Positions 53,148 to 62,036 are shown, counted from the first letter of the stretch. The stretch is DNA of 64,000 bases from Stigmatella aurantiaca DW4/3-1 (GCF_000165485.1 NC_014623.1:10000893-10064892), one strand, 5' to 3'. Program-made: numbers and translations. Notes: generated by a model from the letters alone, not told the origin.

Positions 53148-54266
53148 ATGCGACTGCGACAAGGCTTCCTGGCAGCAGCGGTGATATTGATTGCATTATC
53201 GACCGCGACCACGGTCGCAAAACCATGGGGCTGGTTATCGCAGACAAGCGAACCGCCCGCCCCTCCCGCGACACCTCCGCCGCCGGATGCAGTTCGGCGG
53301 CTGGGGAGTACGCCCGATGTGAGCGCCGCCGGCTTTGCCTTGCCAGCGGCCTCGTCTGGACAGCCCATGGCCAGGGCTCTCCTTGCCAGTCAGAGCTTCT
53401 CCAGGCCTCCCGAAGTCCCTCGTCCCTGGCTTCCACCCACGGCCGCGGAGAAGCGCCCGCCCGGGGCTCCCCCCGAAGGCGCCCCGGCCCACGCCCTGCC
53501 AGCCTCTGGAATGCTCTGTTCCTTCGATGGAGGCCTCTTGCATTGCGGTGCCTGCCGGAGTGACAGCGATTGTCCCACGGGCAGTGGCTGTGTCGCCAAC
53601 CGGGAGACGCGCCGCTTCGAGTGTCTCGCCTCCGAGTGCGAAGAGGATGCGCACTGCTTCGCGGGCCTCGTCTGCCGCCCCGTGACGACCGGCGCCACCG
53701 GCCCCGTCGTGCGCCGGTGCATGCCCGCGGGGATGCGCCACGAGGGCGAGCCGTGTGATGGGTTGTTCATCTCCCAGCAAGGCGCCTGCCAGGAAGGCCT
53801 GTCCTGCCACCGGGGCACGTGCAGCCGCCCCTGTCAGCCCGGGGACGCGGCGAGCTGTCCCGAAGGGCATATCTGCGAAGAGGGCCTCAACGGTCCAGCC
53901 TGCTTCCTGGATTGCCGCGCGCGCGGCTGCGCGATGGGCCAGCAGTGCAAGCAGTTGAATGATTCGGAGTATCAGTGTCTCTCGGACGTTCAGGGCGACT
54001 GTCCCGAGAAGGCCTGCGGCGAAGGGGAGCGCTGCAACCTGCGCCTGTCCCAGGACAGTGGCGTCTTCTGGTGCGCGCCGCTCTGCAATCCGCTCCACGA
54101 GGACAGTTGCCCCACCGGGCAGGTCTGCGGCATCGGAAGCCCCACCATCAGCACGTGCTTCCGGCGCTGTGACCCGATGGCGCCGGATGCCTGCGGCGAC
54201 GGGTGGGAGTGTGCCACCGTCACCGAGGACCTGACGCAGTGGGGATGCCGGCCGTTCGTTCCCTAG
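53148..54266 (+). CDS. Cys-rich secreted protein (disulfide repeat type)
   Basis: This 372-residue protein has a signal peptide (FLAAAVILIALSTATTVA) and a Pro/Ala-rich linker (about 30-110). A Cys-rich body then has some 36 Cys in blocks such as CRSDSDCPTGSGCV, CEEDAHCFAGLVC, CQPGDAASCPEGHIC and CGEGERCNLRL. ATG 53148 is chosen for its leader; an in-frame upstream reading from 53013 lacks a signal. It is paralogous in style to the frameshifted 12208 gene. Role unknown: perhaps a surface or matrix protein in myxobacteria. A hairpin at 54274 follows. Confidence 0.82.
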   Translation: MRLRQGFLAAAVILIALSTATTVAKPWGWLSQTSEPPAPPATPPPPDAVRRLGSTPDVSAAGFALPAASSGQPMARALLASQSFSRPPEVPRPWLPPTAAEKRPPGAPPEGAPAHALPASGMLCSFDGGLLHCGACRSDSDCPTGSGCVANRETRRFECLASECEEDAHCFAGLVCRPVTTGATGPVVRRCMPAGMRHEGEPCDGLFISQQGACQEGLSCHRGTCSRPCQPGDAASCPEGHICEEGLNGPACFLDCRARGCAMGQQCKQLNDSEYQCLSDVQGDCPEKACGEGERCNLRLSQDSGVFWCAPLCNPLHEDSCPTGQVCGIGSPTISTCFRRCDPMAPDACGDGWECATVTEDLTQWGCRPFVP

Positions 54267-54273
54267 AGTCAGC

Positions 54274-54290
54274 GCCCGCCCCGCGCGGGC
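54274..54290. terminator. Hairpin between convergent genes
   Basis: GCCCGC and GCGGGC form a 6-bp stem with loop CCCGC, between the Cys-rich protein stop at 54266 and the bioA stop at 54292. It is probably a shared terminator. There is no T tract. Confidence 0.4.
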
Positions 54291-54291
54291 C

Positions 54292-55623
54292 TCAGCCGGC
54301 CGCGGCCTCGCGCAGGCTCTCCTCCACGCCGCTCAACAACGCCTCCAACGCATCCTCCGGGATGTTCAGCGCCGGAGAGATGTAGACCGTGTCCCCCAGC
54401 GGCCGCAGGTACAGCCCCCGCCGCCGCGCCGCCTCGTACACGCGCCAGCCCCCTCCGGCCAGGTACCCGCCGCCCCCCAGGTCCACCGCGCCCACCATGC
54501 CCAGCGCCCGGGGCCGCACCACCCCCGGCACCCGCTCCGCCATCCGCTCGAAGGCCGCCTTCACCCGCGGCGCCTTGCGCGCCACCTGGCCCAGCACGTC
54601 CTCGTCCCGGTACACCGCCAGCACCTCGCGCGCCACCGCCGCCCCCAGCGGGTTTCCGCAGTACGAGTGCCCGTAGTACAGCGCCCGCTCCCGTCCGCCC
54701 AGGAAGCCCGAGAACACCCGCTCCGTCGCCAGCGTCGCCGCGAACGGCATCAGCCCCCCGCTCAGCGCCTTGGCCAAGCACAGCAGGTCCGGCACCACCC
54801 CCCCCAGCTCGCACGCGAAGCGCGCCCCCGTCCGCCCCAGCCCCGTGAACACCTCGTCGGCGATCAGGAACGTGTCCACCGCCCGCGTCGCCTCGCGCAC
54901 CGCCCGCACGAACGCCGGCGCGTACACCTGCATCCCCGCCGCCCCCTGCACCACCGGTTCCACAATGACCCCGGCCACCTCATCCGGGAACGCCTTCAGC
55001 GCCCGCTCCACCTCCGCGAAGGCCCGCTCCCACCCGCCCTCCTCCGACGGCGAGGGCACATGCACCACGTCGAAGAGCAGCGGCCCGAACACATCCCGGA
55101 ACGCCGGCACCCCGCCCACGCTCGTGGCCCCCAGCGTCTCCCCGTGGAAGGCCCCCGACAGGGTGATGAAGCGCGTGCGCCGGGGCCGCCCGTTCTGCGC
55201 CCAGTACTGCGCCGCCATCTTGATGGCCACCTCCACCGCCGTGCTCCCGTTGTCCACGTAGAAGACCCGGGAAAGCCGCTCTCCCCCAGGCACGCCTTCC
55301 TTCCCCGCCCCCGGCGCCAGCGCCACCAGCTCCGCCGCCAGCCGCGCTGCGGGCTCATGGGTCACTCCGGCCAGGGAGACGTGCGCCAACGTCCCGGCCT
55401 GCTCCACCAAGGCCTTCACCAGCCGGGGGTGCCGGTGCCCCAGGGTGGACACCCACCACGAGCCATTTGCATCGAGGTAGCGGCGGCCGTCCGCATCCAC
55501 CAGGTAGGGGCCCTCCGACCCTACCACCACCAGCGGATCCGTTACACCGATGTAGGCCTCCATGGCCGTATAGGGATGCCAAACGTGCCGCTTATCCAGC
55601 GAAACAATGTCTTCTCGCTTCAC
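54292..55623 (-). CDS. bioA: Adenosylmethionine-8-amino-7-oxononanoate aminotransferase
   Basis: This 443-residue enzyme starts at GTG 55623 with AAGAAGG 7 nt upstream. A longer reading to 55743 adds an unlikely N-terminus. Class III aminotransferase signatures are LDKRHVWHPYTAM (BioA-specific N-terminus), GSTAVEVAIKMAAQY, FHGETLGA, TFLIADEVFTGLGRTG, and the PLP lysine in CLAKALSGG. It transfers an amino group from SAM to KAPA to make DAPA in biotin synthesis. No bioD or bioF genes are beside it here. Length is normal. Confidence 0.95.
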   Translation of the reverse strand: MKREDIVSLDKRHVWHPYTAMEAYIGVTDPLVVVGSEGPYLVDADGRRYLDANGSWWVSTLGHRHPRLVKALVEQAGTLAHVSLAGVTHEPAARLAAELVALAPGAGKEGVPGGERLSRVFYVDNGSTAVEVAIKMAAQYWAQNGRPRRTRFITLSGAFHGETLGATSVGGVPAFRDVFGPLLFDVVHVPSPSEEGGWERAFAEVERALKAFPDEVAGVIVEPVVQGAAGMQVYAPAFVRAVREATRAVDTFLIADEVFTGLGRTGARFACELGGVVPDLLCLAKALSGGLMPFAATLATERVFSGFLGGRERALYYGHSYCGNPLGAAVAREVLAVYRDEDVLGQVARKAPRVKAAFERMAERVPGVVRPRALGMVGAVDLGGGGYLAGGGWRVYEAARRRGLYLRPLGDTVYISPALNIPEDALEALLSGVEESLREAAAG

Positions 55624-55788
55624 GCTCGCGCCTTCTTTCCAGCCTGGTTGACACACCGCACCCGCCGCGCGTTCTGCCCGGCCTCCCGCCTCCTCGCAAC
55701 CCCTCCAGGCATCCGCTGCCTTCCCTTCCCTGACGTCAGGCATCTTGTGGAATAATACCGGCCCGTCCTCTCAGGAGCCGACGTCCCC

Positions 55789-56415
55789 ATGACTCACCGG
55801 AGCCCAGCGGCAGCGTCCACCTCCTCGATGGAGGCCGAGTACGCGCGGCGCATCGCCTTGGCCACGCCCGCGGACACCGCCAGAGGGCTGTTCTTCAACG
55901 GCGTGTTGTCGGCCGTCATCACCTTCGGGGGCGAGCCCGCCCTGAAACAGTGTCACGCCCGGCTCAACGACAAGCGCTTCGAGCGGCGCTTCATCGACTT
56001 CTCCAGCTACCCCGTCTCCGACTTCCTGCGGCTGACGCTCGCGGCCTCGCAGATGCTCAACTCGCAGTTCGGCAACCCCGAGACGACCCAGCGCCGGCTC
56101 GGCATGCAGGCCACGCGCGACTTCCTCAGCTCCATGGCGGGGCGCACCGTGCTGCTGCTTTCGGGCGATTCGCCCAAGCGGCTGCTGGACAAGATTCCCA
56201 ACGCCTACCGCTCGGCGGTGAGCTACGGCGAGCGCACCGTGACGATGATGGGCGACAAGGCCGCCCGCGTCGTCTTCACGCGCGACTTCATGCTCCCGCA
56301 CTACAACGAGGGCGTCCTGAGCGCCGTGCTGGAGTCCGTCAATGCCCGCAACCCCCGCGTCCACTCGCGCCCCATTGGCCCGATGGACTCCGAGTACGAG
56401 CTGGCCTGGGACTAG
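55789..56415 (+). CDS. DUF2378 family protein (Myxococcales-specific)
   Basis: This 208-residue protein matches DUF2378/TIGR02265, a family with many copies in myxobacteria. It has the Gly/Phe-rich start GLFFNGVLSAV, FIDFSSYPVSDFLRL and the C-terminal SRPIGPMDSEYELAWD. It has no signal and is cytosolic. It is divergent from bioA. Function unknown. The codon use and position suggest a normal chromosomal gene. Confidence 0.88.
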   Translation: MTHRSPAAASTSSMEAEYARRIALATPADTARGLFFNGVLSAVITFGGEPALKQCHARLNDKRFERRFIDFSSYPVSDFLRLTLAASQMLNSQFGNPETTQRRLGMQATRDFLSSMAGRTVLLLSGDSPKRLLDKIPNAYRSAVSYGERTVTMMGDKAARVVFTRDFMLPHYNEGVLSAVLESVNARNPRVHSRPIGPMDSEYELAWD

Positions 56416-56480
56416 GGGCGAGGCCGCCGGGCGCGGCGGGGGCTCGGCACCGGGCGTGTGTCCGCGTTAGAACTGTCCCC

Positions 56481-57650
56481 GTGCTCGACCCGTCCATCCG
56501 CGTCCAGGTGCTCGCCTCCATCACCGACGTTCCCGCCGCGCAGTGGGATGCGCTGGCGGGCCCCGATGCGCCCCCTTTCATCCGGCACGCGTGGCTGGCG
56601 GCCATGGAGGAGAGCGGCAGCGCCCAGGAGGAGACCGGCTGGGCGCCCCACCACCTGACGCTCTGGCGGGGGGACACGCTCGTGGCGGCCTCCCCCGCCT
56701 ACTTCAAGTTCCACAGCATGGGCGAGTACATCTACGACTTCGCCTGGGCCCAGGCCGCCCAGCGCATGGGGGTGGAGTACTACCCGAAGCTCCTCATCGG
56801 CGCCCCGCTGTCCCCCGCCACCGCGCCGCGCTTCCTCATCGCCCCGGGCGAGGACGTGAGCGACGCGCGCCACGCCATCATGGAGGCCGCCATCGAGAGC
56901 GCCCGCGAGGAGGGGTGCTCCTCGGTCCACGTGCTCTACCCCACCGAGGAGGAGGCGGACTTCCTCGAGCGGGATGGAATGGCGCGCCGGCTCACCCTCC
57001 AGTTCCACTGGAAGAACCCGGGCTACCAGCGCTACGAGGACTACCTGGGGCGCTTCAGCTCCAAGCGCCGCAACCAGTTCAAGCGCGAGCGCAACGCCGC
57101 GGCCGAGCAGGGCATCACCCTGCGCACGGTGGAAGGCGCGGAGCTGGGGCCGGAGCATGCCCGGCGCGCCCATGCCTTCTACGCCGCCACGTGCGAGCGC
57201 CACGCCTGGGGCCAGGTGCAGCTCACCCCGGACTTCTTCGCCCGCGTCTTCCGCGCCATGCCCGAGGCCATGCAGATGGTGGAGGCGGTGCGCGGGGGCA
57301 AGGTGGTGGCCGGGGCCTTCAACGTGATGACGCCGGAGCGGCTCTACGGGCGGTACTGGGGCTGCTTCGAGGAGCACCCCTTCCTGCACTTCCACGTCTG
57401 CCTGTACCACTCGGTGGAGGAGAGCATCCGCGCGGGCCGCAAGGTGTTCGAGCCCGGCGCGGGCGGCGAGCACAAGGTGGCGCGCGGCTTCGAGCCCACC
57501 GCCGTGCACAGCGCCCACCTGCTCTTCGATGCGCGGCTGGACCGCGCCATCCGGGATGCGGTGCGAAAGGAGCGCGCCCACCTGTCCCTGGCCGTGGAAG
57601 AGGCCGAGCGGCTCGCCGGTCTCAAGCCCTGGCCCCCGGCGGGTGTGTAA
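56481..57650 (+). CDS. Peptidogalycan biosynthesis-like protein (DUF482, FemAB/GNAT fold)
   Basis: This 389-residue protein starts at GTG 56481. It has the DUF482 pattern: VPAAQWDALAGPDAPPFIRHAWL, SPAYFKFHSMGEYIYDFAWA, SSKRRNQFKRER, GRYWGCFEEHPFLHFHVCLYHS and FEPGAGGEHKVARGFEPT. The fold is GNAT/FemAB-related and probably transfers an amino-acyl or acyl group to a cell-wall or lipid substrate. It follows the DUF2378 gene by 65 bp. Confidence 0.85.
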   Translation: MLDPSIRVQVLASITDVPAAQWDALAGPDAPPFIRHAWLAAMEESGSAQEETGWAPHHLTLWRGDTLVAASPAYFKFHSMGEYIYDFAWAQAAQRMGVEYYPKLLIGAPLSPATAPRFLIAPGEDVSDARHAIMEAAIESAREEGCSSVHVLYPTEEEADFLERDGMARRLTLQFHWKNPGYQRYEDYLGRFSSKRRNQFKRERNAAAEQGITLRTVEGAELGPEHARRAHAFYAATCERHAWGQVQLTPDFFARVFRAMPEAMQMVEAVRGGKVVAGAFNVMTPERLYGRYWGCFEEHPFLHFHVCLYHSVEESIRAGRKVFEPGAGGEHKVARGFEPTAVHSAHLLFDARLDRAIRDAVRKERAHLSLAVEEAERLAGLKPWPPAGV

Positions 57651-57726
57651 GAAGGTCTCCATCTTCGGTGCCCTGGGCGTACGAACGAAGTTGTCAAATG
57701 GGGTGGGACCTTTAGAGTCGGGTCCT

Positions 57727-58413
57727 ATGAAAGCCCCCGAGACGGAAGAGGATTTCGTCCAGTGGTACGAAGACTGCTGGGCTGATCGCGACGAGGTGGA
57801 GTACCCGAAGCTTTTCGGGGCGATCAGCGAAGAGGTCTTCACCCTGGAACAAACGGACGCACTGCAGGCCTGGCTCGAGAGTGAGCTGGCCCAGGTGCAG
57901 GAGCTGGATCCGAACTGGCTTCCTCTGGGCGTGCGCGTGGCGCCTCCCAGCGAGCAGTACCCTTACTGGTCGTATGTGACGAGCGGCCTGTCCAACCCCT
58001 TCACGGTGGCCCCTGGCACGGAGCTGGACGAGACCGCGTCCAGCGGCATCGGCTACGAGATGGTGATTCACACGGCCGAGCAGGCGCAGTGGCCCGTGCT
58101 CCGGCTGCTGGACATGATGGCCTACAACCTCGTGTGCCTGCGCGCCTTCGCCCTCAACCACCGCTACCCGGTGGAGGGCTCGCTCACCGGCGGCGAGACG
58201 AAGCTCAACGGCTTCATCTTCGTGCGGGACACCTCCCGCCCGGCCGAGTTCACCCTGCCCTCGGGCAAGGTGCAGCTCCTGACGCTCGTGGGGGTCACTC
58301 GCAACGAGATGGCCTTCAGCCGCTCCAACGGCATGGACAAGCTGATGGCCAAGCTCGTCGATGCGGGCACGGGTTTCATCACCCACCCGGAGCGCGAGGA
58401 AGTGAAGCTGTAG
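57727..58413 (+). CDS. Suppressor-of-fused (SUFU) domain protein
   Basis: This 228-residue protein carries the bacterial SUFU domain: YWSYVTSGLSNPF, GYEMVIHTAEQAQWPVLRLL and KVQLLTLVGVTRNEMAF. Such proteins often appear as immunity-like proteins near polymorphic toxins, and also as stand-alone proteins. No toxin is next to it here. The end overlaps the convergent DUF2243 gene by 35 bp. A terminator hairpin lies just after the stop. Confidence 0.82.
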   Translation: MKAPETEEDFVQWYEDCWADRDEVEYPKLFGAISEEVFTLEQTDALQAWLESELAQVQELDPNWLPLGVRVAPPSEQYPYWSYVTSGLSNPFTVAPGTELDETASSGIGYEMVIHTAEQAQWPVLRLLDMMAYNLVCLRAFALNHRYPVEGSLTGGETKLNGFIFVRDTSRPAEFTLPSGKVQLLTLVGVTRNEMAFSRSNGMDKLMAKLVDAGTGFITHPEREEVKL

Positions 58414-58897
58414 CGCGCCCCCCGCGCGGGGGGCGGTCCCCGCGTCCCGCGCGGATCAGCGCCCCGCCGGCCACGAGCAGCAGCAGCCCGAAGGCCAGGA
58501 AGCCCAGGTCCCACGCCAGTTGGTGCGGGCCGGGCTTGACGTGGTGAACGCCGAGGAGCTGGTGGTCGATGAGCCCCTCCACAGCATTGAAGAGGCCCCA
58601 GCCTCCCAGCAGCGCGCCCACGAATGTCCGCGTGGACCAGGGCACCTCCGCGCGCTGTCCCGCACGCCACAGCAGCATCAAGCCTCCAGCCGTCATCAGC
58701 CAGGTGAAGGCATGGAAGAGGCCATCCCAGAACATGTTCACCTTGGCGCTCACCAAGTCATCGGGAGGCAGGACGCTGGAGAGCATGTTGTGCCACTGAA
58801 GGAGCTGGTGCAGGAGGATTCCATCCACGAATCCTCCCAACCCCACCCCCAGCAAGCCTCCCGCCGCCACCAGCGGCCCCCTCCTCATGGCGTTCAT
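58379..58897 (-). CDS. DUF2243 membrane protein
   Basis: This 172-residue protein has four membrane helices with the DUF2243 signature GGLLGVGLGGFVDGILLHQL and SAKVNMFWDGLFHAFTWL. The last segment is DLGFLAFGLLLLVAGGALI. Family role unknown; it often sits near cytochrome or copper-assembly genes. Its ATG overlaps the stop of the upstream small membrane gene by 4 bp. The last 35 bp overlap the SUFU gene and a palindrome. Confidence 0.9.
   Translation of the reverse strand: MNAMRRGPLVAAGGLLGVGLGGFVDGILLHQLLQWHNMLSSVLPPDDLVSAKVNMFWDGLFHAFTWLMTAGGLMLLWRAGQRAEVPWSTRTFVGALLGGWGLFNAVEGLIDHQLLGVHHVKPGPHQLAWDLGFLAFGLLLLVAGGALIRAGRGDRPPRGGRATASLPRAPGG
58416..58435. terminator. 20-bp perfect palindrome after the SUFU gene
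   Basis: CGCCCCCCGC and GCGGGGGGCG are exact reverse complements with no loop bases. It lies 3 bp after the SUFU stop and within the last codons of DUF2243. It may stop transcription of SUFU without a T tract. Confidence 0.45.
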
Positions 58898-59103
58898 GGG
58901 GACCCCTCCTCGACTGACGCACTGCCTCCAGCGCGGTGCACCATGACGGCGATGAGCAGGAGGATGGCAAACGGCAGGGCCGTGATGGCCAGCCGTCCCC
59001 AGAAGTGCTCATCGAAGATGCCTGCCTCCACCGCTGGACGGCACGTGGGACACGCGAATGCGACGCGCCCGGTCAAAACGGTGGCAATGGCAGACATTTT
59101 CAT
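58894..59103 (-). CDS. Small membrane protein upstream of DUF2243
   Basis: Starting at ATG 59103 (or the upstream ATG 59148), a product of 69-84 residues has a short leader. It then has a CPTC motif (RVAFACPTCRPAVEAG), a membrane helix (LAITALPFAILLLIAVMV) and a short tail. CxxC plus one TM is seen in assembly factors for cytochromes or copper. It overlaps DUF2243 by 4 bp, so they work together. A degenerate copy of its first 20 residues occurs at 59288-59383. Confidence 0.65.
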   Translation of the reverse strand: MKMSAIATVLTGRVAFACPTCRPAVEAGIFDEHFWGRLAITALPFAILLLIAVMVHRAGGSASVEEGSP

Positions 59104-59177
59104 GAGGAATGACGGTGGATGCCCGCTGACACTTTCCGCAATCACCATTTCTTGTCTTTTGACTCAAATGGACTGAA

Positions 59178-59408
59178 TTGCCCGGCAAGACGGGAGAGAT
59201 GTCCTCGCGAGAACACGTCGCGGGCTCCAACGAGGCCGGTGTCGGCGCTTCCACCTGCCGCTCCGGTTCCACCACGGGCACGTGGGATTACCGCCAGCCC
59301 TCTCTCGCGCTCACGGGCCGGGGGCATGCGGACACGACGCACCCGGTCAAGAACGTCGCGGTGGGGGCTCTCCTGAATAACGACATTGTAGCGTTTTTCA
59401 GACATTGA
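59178..59408 (+). pseudogene. Scar of a second S1 protease copy fused to other sequence
   Basis: The frame reads REHVAGSNEAGVGASTCRSGSTTG then TWDYR. The first part matches an internal stretch of the intact protease (VAGSQEAGVGASICRSGYTTG, about residues 280-305). WDYR matches its very C-terminus. All between, including the catalytic Ser and the lectin domain, is gone. It looks like a tandem copy reduced by an internal deletion. Confidence 0.65.
59288..59383 (-). pseudogene. Degenerate copy of the start of the small CPTC membrane gene
   Basis: The leftward frame gives APTATFLTGCVVSACPRP and stops at TAA. It aligns with SAIATVLTGRVAFACPTC of the gene at 58894-59103, and the DNA of 59050-59110 resembles 59320-59385 base for base in many places. 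CPTC has become CPRP. It joins directly to the protease scar on the same DNA, so the region was duplicated and then deleted. Confidence 0.5.
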
Positions 59409-59433
59409 CCGTATTGCACGGTGAGACTAGAGA
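59405..59433 (+). promoter_or_regulatory. Probable promoter of the S1 protease gene
   Basis: TTGACC (59405-59410), a 17-base spacer and TAGAGA (59428-59433) form a sigma70-like promoter 100 bp before the ATG. The spacer contains a short inverted repeat ACCGT-x5-ACGGT (59408-59422), which could bind a regulator. Confidence 0.4.
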
Positions 59434-59533
59434 CAGGTCCCGTGAGAACACACGGTGCCCTCAGGGCTGCCGTGGGCTCACGGACTCGGATCAACCGAGG
59501 CGGCCCCCTACCCCCCCGAGAGGACCTCAATCC

Positions 59534-61084
59534 ATGAATCGAAAGTTCAATACGCTCTCCACCGTGACGGCGCTGTTCGCCGGTCTGGCCACCGTGCACG
59601 GCGTGCCCGCCACCGCTGAAGCGGCACCCTCCGAGGCGGCCGTGTCCGCACTGGATGTCTCGCCGGAGATCCTCTCCGCGATGCGCCGGGACCTCCGCCT
59701 CTCCGAGGCGCAGCTGAGCCGCCGGCTCGCGTTCGAGGCGAAGGCTCCCGCGCTCGAGCAGGGGCTGCGCGCGGAGTTGGGCGCCTCCTTTGGCGGCGCC
59801 TGGCTCAATGAGGAAGGGACCCAGCTCATCGTCGGCGTCACCGACGAGGCCAGCGCCGAGCGCGTCCGCCGCGCGGGCGCCGAGCCCCGCCGCGTTGCCC
59901 GGAGCCAAGCGCAACTCGACCGGGTCATGGCGGAGCTGAACGCCAACGCCCGCAACGCCACCCCGTCCATCCACTACTGGCACGTGGACCTGCCCACCAA
60001 CAGCGTCGTCGTCCACGCCGAGGACTCGGGCATGTCCAAGCTGCGCAACGAGGCGTTCGTCGCCGCCAGCAGCGGCGCGAAGGACGGCACCATCCGCATG
60101 GTGGCCTCCACCGAGGCGCCTCGCCTCGCCTACGACGTGCGCGGCGGTGACCCCTACTACTTCAGCAACGCGCGCTGCTCGATTGGCTTCTCCGTCAACG
60201 GCGGCTTCGTCACCGCCGGCCACTGCGGCGGCGCGGGCACCGCCACCACCGGCTTCAACGGCGTGGCGCTGGGCACCATCCGCGCGTCCACCTTCCCCAC
60301 CAACGACTGGGGCTGGGTGGCCACCAACGGCTCGTGGACGCCGCAGCCCTGGGTGTACAGCTACAACAACGCGAACGTCACCGTCGCCGGATCTCAAGAG
60401 GCCGGCGTGGGCGCCTCCATCTGCCGCTCCGGCTACACGACCGGCTGGCGCTGTGGAACCCTCCTCGCCAAGAACATCACCGTCAACTACTCCAATGGCC
60501 CCGTCTACGGCATGTCTCACACCAATGCCTGCGCCAATGGCGGTGACTCGGGTGGCTCGGTCATCTCCGGCAACCAGGCCCAGGGCGTCACCTCCGGCAT
60601 CGCCGGCGGCTGCGACTCCAGCAACCCCCAGACCTTCTTCCAGCCCATCAACCCCATCCTGAGCACCTACGGCCTGACGCTGCGCACGGGCGGCGGCAGC
60701 ACCGGGGGCAATTCGTTCGTCTCGCGCCTCAATGGCAAGTGCATCGACGTGCCCAACTCCAACTTCTCCGATGGCGTCCAGGTCCAGATGTGGGACTGCA
60801 ATGGCACCAACGCCCAGAAGTTCATCTTCGATGGCCGCAAGCTGCGCATCGCCGACAAGTGCCTGGACGTCGCCGGGGCCTCGACGGCCAACGGCACGCC
60901 CATCCAGATCGCCAACTGCAACACCAACCCCGCTCAGGACTTCACCCTGAGCGGCGCAGGGGACCTGGTCAGCTACCTGGCCAACAAGTGCGTGGACATC
61001 GTCGACCACAACCCCAACAGCGGCGCCAAGCTCATCATCTTCGAGTGCCGCGGCACCGCGAACCAGAAGTGGGATTACCGCTAG
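59534..61084 (+). CDS. Secreted alpha-lytic-type S1 protease with ricin-type lectin domain
   Basis: This 516-residue protein has a signal peptide (VTALFAGLATVHGVPATAEAA) and an alpha-lytic-like pro-domain to about residue 190. The S1E catalytic domain has H230 in FVTAGHCGG, D258 in TNDWGWV and S339 in NGGDSGGS. A Gly/Ser linker (GGGSTGG) leads to a ricin B-type lectin domain (about 395-516) with QxW-like repeats (QMWDCNG, NCNTNPAQDF, NQKWDYR). It should be an exported serine protease that binds sugars, fitting predation. It ends in a strong terminator. Nothing is co-transcribed. Confidence 0.93.
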   Translation: MNRKFNTLSTVTALFAGLATVHGVPATAEAAPSEAAVSALDVSPEILSAMRRDLRLSEAQLSRRLAFEAKAPALEQGLRAELGASFGGAWLNEEGTQLIVGVTDEASAERVRRAGAEPRRVARSQAQLDRVMAELNANARNATPSIHYWHVDLPTNSVVVHAEDSGMSKLRNEAFVAASSGAKDGTIRMVASTEAPRLAYDVRGGDPYYFSNARCSIGFSVNGGFVTAGHCGGAGTATTGFNGVALGTIRASTFPTNDWGWVATNGSWTPQPWVYSYNNANVTVAGSQEAGVGASICRSGYTTGWRCGTLLAKNITVNYSNGPVYGMSHTNACANGGDSGGSVISGNQAQGVTSGIAGGCDSSNPQTFFQPINPILSTYGLTLRTGGGSTGGNSFVSRLNGKCIDVPNSNFSDGVQVQMWDCNGTNAQKFIFDGRKLRIADKCLDVAGASTANGTPIQIANCNTNPAQDFTLSGAGDLVSYLANKCVDIVDHNPNSGAKLIIFECRGTANQKWDYR

Positions 61085-61107
61085 TCTCGCTCGGACGCAT
61101 GACGTGA

Positions 61108-61142
61108 GGGGCGTGGCCACCGCGGGCCGCGCCCCTTTTTTT
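61108..61142 (+). terminator. Intrinsic terminator of the protease gene
   Basis: GGGGCGTGGCC (61108-61118) pairs with GGCCGCGCCCC (61125-61135), one G-T pair, loop ACCGCG, then TTTTTTT. A textbook terminator. Confidence 0.9.
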
Positions 61143-61153
61143 GTCTCACGCCT

Positions 61154-61795
61154 TTACAGCGCGGCCCCGGCCACCGAGGACACCGCGTTCGCCGCGCCAC
61201 CGCCCAGGGCCGCACCCGCGCCCGCCACGCCCTGCGCCAGCGACGTGATGGACTGCACCGCCTCCGTCAGCTGCCGGACGATATCGTCCAGGCTGCTCGG
61301 ACCGCCCGCGCCCGGACCACCCGCGCTCGGGCCTCCCGCGCTCGGGCCTCCCGCGCCCGGACCGCCCGCGCCCGGACCGCCCGCCCCCGGACCACACGAG
61401 CCCGGACCCTCGGAGTTCGGGCCACCGGGCCCCGGGGCCGACGGTCCACCAAGCGCCTCGATCAGGTGAGACAGCAGACTCGCCAGCCCCTCGGTGCCAT
61501 TCGGGCCATCCACCGGCTGCGTGCTCAGGTCCGGCGGCGTCAGCTCGCCACCCAGTTGCCCCGGCAGGTCTGGCGTGCCCCTCACGCTCGACAGGTCGGG
61601 GCTCCGCAGCTTCGCGAAATCCGCCTGCGGCCCCGGGCCGAAGCCGTCCTGGAACGAGCTCAACGGCTTCGCCAGCGCCTTCTGAGCCGGGGCCGCGAGG
61701 GCACCCGCGGCGCCCACGGAGTTCGAGGGGCTCAGGGCGGCGGCGGTGGGAGCGGCAATCGGGGCAGGACGGGCTACGATAGGAGAGATGGCCAT
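61154..61795 (-). CDS. Gly/Pro/Ser repeat protein (collagen-like tract), paralogue of the 63390 gene
   Basis: This 213-residue product starts at ATG 61795 with AAGGAAG 8 nt before. The N-terminus is Ala/Pro/Ile-rich (MAISPIVARPAPIAAPTAAA). A helical part has LASLLSHLIEALGG. The central repeat runs GPGAGGPGAGG and GPSAGGPSAGG (about residues 130-175), and a helical end has SLDDIVRQLTEAVQSITSLAQG. No signal peptide. The gene at 63390 shares QDGF, LIEAL and QLTEAV-type blocks. The pair flank an acyltransferase gene. Function unknown; perhaps structural or secreted by an unusual route. Confidence 0.7.
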   Translation of the reverse strand: MAISPIVARPAPIAAPTAAALSPSNSVGAAGALAAPAQKALAKPLSSFQDGFGPGPQADFAKLRSPDLSSVRGTPDLPGQLGGELTPPDLSTQPVDGPNGTEGLASLLSHLIEALGGPSAPGPGGPNSEGPGSCGPGAGGPGAGGPGAGGPSAGGPSAGGPGAGGPSSLDDIVRQLTEAVQSITSLAQGVAGAGAALGGGAANAVSSVAGAAL

Positions 61796-62036
61796 GACGG
61801 AGCTTCCTTGGGGTGCGGCGAGGGGAGAGGCGTCGTGCTGGCGCCGTTGTATTCCCCTAGAGCACATGGTGTGCCAAAGCCCACAACGCTGGGGCTGCAC
61901 GGGAAGTGGCTGATTTCATTGAAGGCAGCCTGGACGGCCGCCCCAACCTGGAGACAGCCCCCTCGGCCCCGGCCCCCTCCCCTGGTGACTCCCGTCCAGG
62001 GGAGGTGACTGTTGTCACCAGAAATCCGCCCTTCGC

